Source: JBDRLD01 sp043813445
GTDB taxonomy: Bacteria > Patescibacteriota > Patescibacteriia > JACPHY01
NCBI GenBank assembly: GCA_043813445.1
Contig: JBDRLD010000016.1
Span: 1 to 5,751, forward strand
DNA: 5,751 nucleotides
Direction of reading: 5' to 3'
Part shown: positions 1-3,976 of the stretch, piece after piece
Position numbering within the stretch: position 1 is the stretch's first letter
Layout: each line of letters starts with the position of its first letter
Notes under the pieces: generated by a model
What the model was told of the DNA's origin: nothing
Database searches by the model: none
What the model saw: the letters and a program-made list of their open reading frames with translations, nothing else
Made by a program: the position numbers and the translations under genes

Positions 1-379
1 TCCACAGCCCGCCACCGATCATAATGACAATCACTGCAGCAACAGCACCTAGCGGGATAATCCAACGGTAGATTGCACCAATATACTCACCGAGTGTCGC
101 CACGCTTTTTGGATTATCGAGGCCCGGAATGTGTACGGAAATGTCTATCGGCTTATTCGGATAACAAAACCCCAAATCCGCTCTTCCGCATTCTGTCGGC
201 CTTCCCTCCCAAAACGCACCGAACGTCGTCGAGTCATTCAATGTATTACACTCTGCCCTCAACCAACATCGAAGGTCATCCTCTCCTTGATCTGCATGTA
301 CGGAAGACAATGGAGCGAGGAATACCAATAAGCTCATGGCAAGCATCACCCATGGAGAAACTCGTTTCGGGTCGCTCAT
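1..379 (-). CDS. T4SS pilin-like (VirB2/TrbC-type) secreted membrane protein, partial
   Basis: The gene starts at ATG 379-377 and runs off the left edge after 126 complete codons, so the C-terminus is missing. The N-terminus (MSDPKRVSPW) is followed by a hydrophobic stretch at about residues 11-24 that ends in small residues (SSVHAD), which reads as a signal peptide. The mature part holds four cysteines (C38, C44, C64, C72) and then a segment DNPKSVATLGEYIGAIYRW leading into a membrane helix at about 106-126 (IIPLGAVAAVIVIMIGGGLW). The linker, the aromatic stretch before the helix and the glycine-rich helix end resemble the small pilin-like proteins of type IV secretion systems that are common in Patescibacteria. 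Family assignment is by recognition, not by search. Its start overlaps the stop of the dsbA-like gene by four bases (ATGA), which implies translational coupling. Further secretion genes may lie to the left, outside the window. The four cysteines next to a thiol oxidoreductase gene suggest a disulfide-bonded exported domain. Confidence 0.75.
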   Translation of the reverse strand, partial: MSDPKRVSPWVMLAMSLLVFLAPLSSVHADQGEDDLRCWLRAECNTLNDSTTFGAFWEGRPTECGRADLGFCYPNKPIDISVHIPGLDNPKSVATLGEYIGAIYRWIIPLGAVAAVIVIMIGGGLW

Positions 380-1065
380 AATACATTCTCAATCAGAGAA
401 CGAAATGATTCTCGCGGAATAATTCCCTCCACTCGAACGGCACGAGTCGCGTCGCCATTTGGAATAAGGAACCATGTCGGTGTTCCCTGCACCCCAAGCG
501 CACGCCCATCATCGAGATCACCTTGTACCGCGTCTGCGAATTCGTGCGTATCGAAACACGTGGTGAATGCCGAAACATCCAGCCCAGCCTCATTGGCATA
601 GCGCGCAAGCGCTGTCGCATCGAACGCCGGTGCATTCATGAACAACCGATCATGGTACTCCCAAAAACGCCCCTGCGCGTGTGCACATTGCGCCGCCTCT
701 GCCGCCGCACGAGCATCCGCGTGAAGCGACTCGACCGGCATATCACGGAAGATGTAGCGCACTTGCTCGCCATACTGCATGGCTACTTCACGAATAGTCG
801 GGAAAACTTCCTGGCAGTACGGGCATTCGAAGTCAGCGAACTCCACAATCGTCAACACCGCATCCGTTGCACCGATCGCAGGATCGCTTTCACTAAATAG
901 CAACGCCGCGTCATACCCCGCAACCGGCTGCTCTGCATTCGCTCCACGTCGTACCACGAGGAGCACGACGCCGAGCACAACCATAATAATGAGGTACACG
1001 ATGATCGCAATGCCCCAGCTCCTGCGATGCCATGGCTGTCGTATTCCACGCGATTCCAATTCCAT
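376..1065 (-). CDS. Membrane-anchored DsbA-like thiol:disulfide oxidoreductase
   Basis: This 229-residue protein belongs to the DsbA/thioredoxin_4 type that oxidises, and possibly isomerises, disulfides in exported proteins. After a basic cytoplasmic N-terminus (HRRSW) it has one membrane helix at about residues 18-38, which would place the catalytic domain outside the membrane. The active site is CPYC at 81-84 in the typical context VEFADFECPYC. The cis-proline loop is GVQGTPTWF at 191-199, with Pro196. A helical insertion between them contains QGRFWEYHDRLF at 131-142. A second cysteine pair, C127 and C170, sits in the helical part, as in many relatives. The reading frame stays open upstream to 1263, but that part is intergenic repeat sequence. 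The ATG at 1065 is preferred because GGAG lies four bases before it and the protein then begins just before its anchor. No electron-recycling partner (DsbB or VKOR type) is in the window. The stop overlaps the start of the downstream pilin-like gene. Confidence 0.9.
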   Translation of the reverse strand: MELESRGIRQPWHRRSWGIAIIVYLIIMVVLGVVLLVVRRGANAEQPVAGYDAALLFSESDPAIGATDAVLTIVEFADFECPYCQEVFPTIREVAMQYGEQVRYIFRDMPVESLHADARAAAEAAQCAHAQGRFWEYHDRLFMNAPAFDATALARYANEAGLDVSAFTTCFDTHEFADAVQGDLDDGRALGVQGTPTWFLIPNGDATRAVRVEGIIPRESFRSLIENVL

Positions 1066-1069
1066 AGAA

Positions 1070-1073
1070 CTCC
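1070..1073 (-). promoter_or_regulatory. Shine-Dalgarno site of the dsbA-like gene
   Basis: Read on the minus strand, GGAG lies four bases before the ATG at 1065. It supports this start over the longer open frame that reaches 1263. It is the only clear Shine-Dalgarno sequence in front of any gene in the window. Confidence 0.6.
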
Positions 1074-1111
1074 ATCTTAGCACGACCACATTCTTACGCC
1101 CATGAGTACAC

Positions 1112-1140
1112 TTGACAGGAATGAAGTATGGCGGTACAAT
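1112..1140 (+). promoter_or_regulatory. Sigma70-type promoter for secG and following genes
   Basis: A perfect -35 hexamer TTGACA (1112-1117) is separated by 17 bp from TACAAT (1135-1140), which differs from the consensus -10 at one position. Transcription would start near 1147 and give secG a leader of about 160 nt. The site lies in the divergent spacer between the dsbA-like gene and secG. I see no comparably good promoter on the minus strand for the dsbA-like gene. Confidence 0.75.
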
Positions 1141-1170
1141 GAGGAACAATGCGGAAAGTGCGTAGAAGCT

Positions 1171-1240
1171 GAGTTTATAGTGGAGAGAAGGTGAGTTGAT
1201 AGTGGAGAGAGGGTGAGTTGATAGTTGAAAGTTGATAGTG
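1171..1240 (+). repeat. 22-bp purine-rich tandem repeat in the secG leader
   Basis: Two consecutive 22-bp units (1171-1192 and 1193-1214) differ at only two positions. Both contain the pattern gagttgatagtggagag, with gagttt in the first unit. A third unit begins at 1215 with the same 11 bases and then diverges into a shorter tagttgaaagttgatagtg pattern. The array lies between the promoter and the pyrimidine heptad tract, so it should be transcribed as part of the secG leader. Reading it as protein on the minus strand gives low-complexity STINSPSLHY-like sequence, which is a by-product of the repeat. Confidence 0.85.
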
Positions 1241-1244
1241 AAAA

Positions 1245-1310
1245 TTCTCTGTCCCTTGTCCATGTTCTTGTCCCCTGTTCTTGTCTCTTATCCCCCTGTT
1301 CCGTGTCCAT
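1245..1310 (+). repeat. Pyrimidine-rich TGT heptad repeat abutting the secG start codon
   Basis: The tract is built from degenerate units of six to eight bases, mostly seven, that end in TGT: tctctgt, cccttgt, ccatgt, tcttgt, cccctgt, tcttgt, ctcttat, cccctgt, tccgtgt. It runs directly into the ATG of secG with no Shine-Dalgarno sequence between. A second tract with the same unit stands in the same orientation in front of the RNase J gene (3892-3972). The unit resembles the heptameric short tandem repeats known from cyanobacteria. The resemblance is in form and says nothing about origin. Confidence 0.85.
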
Positions 1311-1523
1311 ATGAGTGTCCTTAGCATCATCCAATTTTGTTCTGCAATACTCCTCGTGATCGTGGTTCTCCTCCAGCAACGCGGCACCGGACTCGGCTCC
1401 GCGTTTGGTGGCGAGGGGAATACCTACCGGACGATCCGCGGCATCGAGCACACGCTCGTCATCGCGACAATCATCCTGGCGGTCATCTTCTTCGGGTCGG
1501 CGCTCGCACAAGTCGTTCTCTAG
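1311..1523 (+). CDS. secG: Protein translocase subunit SecG
   Basis: This 70-residue protein is the small auxiliary subunit of the SecYEG channel, which moves unfolded proteins across or into the cytoplasmic membrane. It has the standard SecG layout: a membrane helix at about residues 3-21, a conserved loop LLQQRGTGLGSAFGGEG at about 20-36, and a second helix at about 46-65 that ends in FGSALAQ. SecG proteins are usually 70-110 residues, so this one is at the short end and lacks a C-terminal tail. The ATG at 1311 is chosen because the protein then begins just before the first helix. An in-frame TTG at 1281 lies inside the upstream repeat. The leader has no Shine-Dalgarno site. The gene is first in the transcript driven by the promoter at 1112-1140 and is followed after 37 bp by a solute-binding protein gene that itself needs export. 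Confidence 0.93.
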   Translation: MSVLSIIQFCSAILLVIVVLLQQRGTGLGSAFGGEGNTYRTIRGIEHTLVIATIILAVIFFGSALAQVVL

Positions 1524-1560
1524 AACGATTCGTGTCTGCCCATCCGCGGTGTCAGTCCGA

Positions 1561-3525
1561 ATGCACCCAATTCTCTCCGGCATACGATCGCGTCTTCGGA
1601 CGTTTCGTATTCCGTCAACGCAGCACCTTATCCGCTGTATCACGTCACTCAGTCGTCGTGAGCAGCTCGCCCTCATCGGCGGCACTGCTGCGCTTATTCT
1701 TGGCGCGACCGTCGCGCTCGTCGGCTGGTACCGACGGGTGACTGTTGTTGTTCCCGATGTCGGTGGCACCTACGTCGAGGGACTCCTCGGTTCGCCACGC
1801 TTCGTGAATCCACTTTTCGCACCTGCAAACGATGTAGATCAAGACCTTGTACGACTCATCTATGCGGGGCTCTTCCGTATCGATGAACAGGGTTCAGTTG
1901 TTCCAGACCTCGCGGAGTCCTACACAGTTGGTGATGATGGAAAAACCATCACTGTTGTCCTCCGCGATGATGCACGGTGGCACGATGGTGCAAATGTCAC
2001 CATCGATGACGTGCGGTTCACTATTTCACTTATCCAGGGTGCCGATGCAGGCAGCCCACTCCGTGGAAGCTTCCGTGGTATCACGCTCGAGCGAGTGGAT
2101 GATTACACACTAAAGTTCACCACCGAGCGTCCGCTGGCGGTCTTCCTCACCGCGCTTACCGTTGGGATCATTCCGGAGCATCTCTGGGTGAACACCCCGC
2201 CGGCGCATCTTCCGCTGGCTGAACTCAACCTTCGTCCAATTGGCACGGGACCTTTCCGTTTTGTCGAACTCTCGAAAGACAAACACGGCACAATTCGTTC
2301 ATACACATTGGAGCGATACGAGGGCTACCACACACAGCCGCCGTGGCTCGATCGCATCGTCTTCCGTTTCTACATGGACACGGATTCGCTTACGACCGCA
2401 CTTCGCGCACGGGAGATCGATGGAATTGGAACGCTCCTCCCAACCGCACCGGCCTCGTTTGCGCGACCGGATATCGATCCGCGAACCCTCCGACTTCCAC
2501 AAACAACCGCGCTCTTCCTAAACAAACGCCAGAATAGCGCGCTTGATAACCTGAAGCTCCGCCGTGCACTTTCTGTCGCGATCGACCGTAGTGCCCTTAT
2601 CACGGACGCGCTTGGTGGTGCGGGCGTTGCGATTGGCGGTCCCATCATTCCGGGATTTGCTAATGACGCAACACCTCCAGCGCCAGATGAGTATGACGCG
2701 GAACTTGCCGCATCGATTCTTGACGGGCTGAAGTGGGAGCGGACGGATGCGGAGACGTATATCGCAATCCGCACAAAGCAGCGGCTCGTCGAGCTGGAAA
2801 TTGCAAAGAAAAAGGCTGGGACGAAGACGAGCGAACTCTCCGCGACCGAAGAAGAGCGCGCAGAGGTGGATGTAGCAGTGCAACAAGAACTCAACTCTGA
2901 TCAGCCCTACTACCGGCTCCTAAACGCACGACCGCTCTCCCTGACGATTACCATCCCCGATGCGGATGAGCTGGTTGCGATTGCCGAACACATCCGAGAC
3001 GAGTGGCTCGCAATTGGTGTCAGCGCACACATTGACGTCCAGGAGCTCGACACGATTCGTGGCAGCATCATCCCAGACCGATCGTATGAGATACTCCTCT
3101 TCAGCCAAATTCTTGGCCCGGACCCGGATCCGTTCCCATTCTGGCATTCGTCGCAAGTACGCCATCCGGGACTCAACCTCTCGTACTTCTCGGACCGAAA
3201 TATTGACAAGCTACTTGAGGATGCGCGCGCGACACTCGATCGTGATGTCCGTGGCATTAAGTACTCGGAATTCCAGGAGCGACTCCTTGAAGAACGACCG
3301 GCAATCTTCCTTATCACCCCGACACTTACCTATCCGATGACCCGTGCGGTGCACGGCGTCACACTCGGACAGCTAACGCAACCCGCGGATCGCTTCGCGA
3401 CCGTTACGCAGTGGTACATCGAGACGACGCGAGCGCGCCCACCGCATACCAGTGAGCCAGCGCAAGACGACACACCAAACCAGGAAACCACTCCGGAGGA
3501 ACCAGCAGTTGAAACGGCGCCGTAG
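1561..3525 (+). CDS. ABC-type peptide/dipeptide solute-binding protein, family 5, membrane-anchored
   Basis: This 654-residue protein belongs to the SBP_bac_5 (DppA/OppA) family, which binds peptides, or sometimes nickel or sugars, outside the membrane and delivers them to an ABC importer. Instead of a lipoprotein signal it has a basic N-terminus and one membrane helix at about residues 35-56 (QLALIGGTAALILGATVALV). Family marks follow in order: GGTYVEGLLGSPRFVNPLFA at 68-87, LIYAGLFRID at 99-108, VVPDLAESYTVGDDGKTIT at 113-131, RPIGTGPFRF at 225-234, LKLRRALSVAIDRSALI at 331-347 and a distal lobe with DPDPFPFWHSSQ at 521-532. A charged helical insertion (about 400-447, rich in K and E) interrupts the usual region after the EYDAELAASIL helix, and the last 30 residues are a Pro/Glu/Thr tail. 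The ATG at 1561 fits the anchor; a GTG at 1549 is a possible alternative. No Shine-Dalgarno site is clear. No permease or ATPase gene adjoins it, so the substrate is unknown. Confidence 0.9.
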   Translation: MHPILSGIRSRLRTFRIPSTQHLIRCITSLSRREQLALIGGTAALILGATVALVGWYRRVTVVVPDVGGTYVEGLLGSPRFVNPLFAPANDVDQDLVRLIYAGLFRIDEQGSVVPDLAESYTVGDDGKTITVVLRDDARWHDGANVTIDDVRFTISLIQGADAGSPLRGSFRGITLERVDDYTLKFTTERPLAVFLTALTVGIIPEHLWVNTPPAHLPLAELNLRPIGTGPFRFVELSKDKHGTIRSYTLERYEGYHTQPPWLDRIVFRFYMDTDSLTTALRAREIDGIGTLLPTAPASFARPDIDPRTLRLPQTTALFLNKRQNSALDNLKLRRALSVAIDRSALITDALGGAGVAIGGPIIPGFANDATPPAPDEYDAELAASILDGLKWERTDAETYIAIRTKQRLVELEIAKKKAGTKTSELSATEEERAEVDVAVQQELNSDQPYYRLLNARPLSLTITIPDADELVAIAEHIRDEWLAIGVSAHIDVQELDTIRGSIIPDRSYEILLFSQILGPDPDPFPFWHSSQVRHPGLNLSYFSDRNIDKLLEDARATLDRDVRGIKYSEFQERLLEERPAIFLITPTLTYPMTRAVHGVTLGQLTQPADRFATVTQWYIETTRARPPHTSEPAQDDTPNQETTPEEPAVETAP

Positions 3526-3561
3526 CGAGTGACCTCCACAATCGTAGTCCTGCCATAGTGT

Positions 3562-3645
3562 GCCGCGGTGGCGGAATCGGCAGACGCGCATGGTTCAGAG
3601 CCATGTACCCGCAAGGGTGTGAGGGTTCAAGTCCCTCCCGCGGCA
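3562..3645 (+). tRNA. tRNA-Leu (anticodon CAG)
   Basis: A complete class II tRNA of 84 nt. The acceptor stem is gccgcgg (3562-3568) paired with ccgcggc (3638-3644), followed by discriminator A at 3645. The D arm has gcg/cgc with GG in the loop. The anticodon stem catgg/ccatg encloses the loop ttcagag, giving anticodon CAG (3596-3598), which reads CUG leucine codons. The long variable arm has an accc/gggt stem over gcaa, as expected for leucine. The T arm is gaggg-ttcaagt-ccctc. The 3' CCA is not encoded (the next bases are tttgg), so it must be added by a nucleotidyltransferase. The gene begins 36 bp after the solute-binding protein gene without a visible promoter or terminator, so it may be cut from that transcript. 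Confidence 0.97.
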
Positions 3646-3665
3646 TTTGGTAGTACTACATCTAG

Positions 3666-3766
3666 GACGCTGGGTGCGAAACGCTATACGCCCGACGCTG
3701 GATGCGTTACGCGAGACGCTTAGAACACGCTGGACGCTTTACGCTGGATGCGTTACGCGAGACGCT
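3666..3766 (+). repeat. ACGC heptad array with an exact 26-bp direct repeat
   Basis: The sequence is a run of degenerate seven-base steps around the core ACGC, for example gacgctg, gatgcgt, tacgcga, gacgctt. At a larger scale, 28-bp units at 3666-3693 and 3694-3721 align along their length. The 26 bases at 3695-3720 recur exactly at 3741-3766, a 46-bp offset, with a shortened variant (cacgctggacgctttacg) between them. The nested pattern points to growth by slippage and segment duplication. It does not keep a reading frame, so it is not a coding repeat. Confidence 0.88.
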
Positions 3767-3807
3767 CGGAGCAGAAAATTAATCGTCGGTTCGAAGCCAT
3801 ACAACAA

Positions 3808-3850
3808 GTGTCATTGCGAGTGAGGCGTAGCCGAGCGTGGCAATCCCGTC
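3808..3850 (+). repeat. Palindromic REP-like intergenic element (ATTGC...GCAAT)
   Basis: Outer arms ATTGC (3813-3817) and GCAAT (3840-3844) are inverted copies of each other. Inside lies a small hairpin, ggc-gta-gcc (3824-3832). The wording tcattgcgag...gcgtggcaatcccgtc matches a palindromic intergenic element that I recognise from many unrelated bacterial genomes. Only one copy is in this window, so its dispersed nature here is inferred from that resemblance. Confidence 0.6.
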
Positions 3851-3891
3851 GCTCCATTGAACCGGATCACAACCCCACAAAATCCACCCCA

Positions 3892-3972
3892 TCCCTTGTC
3901 CATTGTTCTCTGTCCCCTGTTCCATGTCCCCTGTTCTTGTTCCATGTTCTTGTCTCTTGTCCCCCGTCTCTT
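3892..3972 (+). repeat. Pyrimidine-rich TGT heptad repeat in front of the RNase J gene
   Basis: About eleven degenerate units, mostly of seven bases, can be read: cccttgt, ccattgt, tctctgt, cccctgt, tccatgt, cccctgt, tcttgt, tccatgt, tcttgt, ctcttgt, cccccgt. The tract ends four bases before the ATG at 3977. The plus strand is almost free of A, and no Shine-Dalgarno sequence is present. It is the second copy of the repeat type found in front of secG, in the same orientation relative to the gene. Confidence 0.87.
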
Positions 3973-3976
3973 AATT

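Larger units (their letters stand above)
3646..3976 (+). other. Repeat-filled intergenic spacer between tRNA-Leu and the RNase J gene
   Basis: This 331-bp stretch holds no convincing gene. From left to right it contains a 10-bp perfect palindrome gtagtactac (3650-3659) just after the tRNA, an ACGC heptad array, a palindromic ATTGC...GCAAT element and a pyrimidine TGT heptad tract. I found no rho-independent terminator and no strong promoter. The best promoter-like pair is TTGAAC (3857-3862) with CAAAAT (3878-3883), but its 15-bp spacing is poor. Open frames crossing the region are repeat artefacts. Confidence 0.8.

Noticed and set aside
73..381. Plus-strand frames of 102 and 66 codons at the left edge
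   Set aside because: They are antisense to the pilin-like gene, which has a signal peptide, a membrane helix and a coupled start.
1066..1263. Upstream extension of the dsbA-like frame
   Set aside because: The extra 66 codons read through the leader repeats of the divergent secG gene and past its promoter. A ribosome site and the membrane anchor both support the ATG at 1065.
1405..1560. Upstream extension of the solute-binding protein frame
   Set aside because: These 52 codons overlap secG in another frame and give Ser/Arg-rich sequence without family similarity. The ATG at 1561 places the N-terminus before the membrane helix.
1077..1769. Minus-strand 230-codon frame
   Set aside because: It is antisense to secG and the start of the solute-binding protein gene and includes repeat-derived low-complexity sequence.
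3404..3646. Minus-strand 80-codon frame beginning MPREGLEPSHPCG
   Set aside because: Its beginning is the reverse complement of the tRNA-Leu gene; this kind of GLEPSH sequence is a common false protein call opposite tRNAs. The rest is antisense to the solute-binding protein gene.
3646..3766. Integration site (att) at the 3' end of tRNA-Leu
   Set aside because: No second copy of the tRNA 3' end and no integrase are in the window. The direct repeats nearby do not match tRNA sequence.
3785..3800. Possible tRNA T-arm remnant (cggttcgaagcc)
   Set aside because: The match is limited to a T-loop-like word. No acceptor, D or anticodon arm is found nearby.
3666..3972. CRISPR array
   Set aside because: The repeats are short, degenerate and tandem, without unique spacers of regular length, and no cas gene is present.
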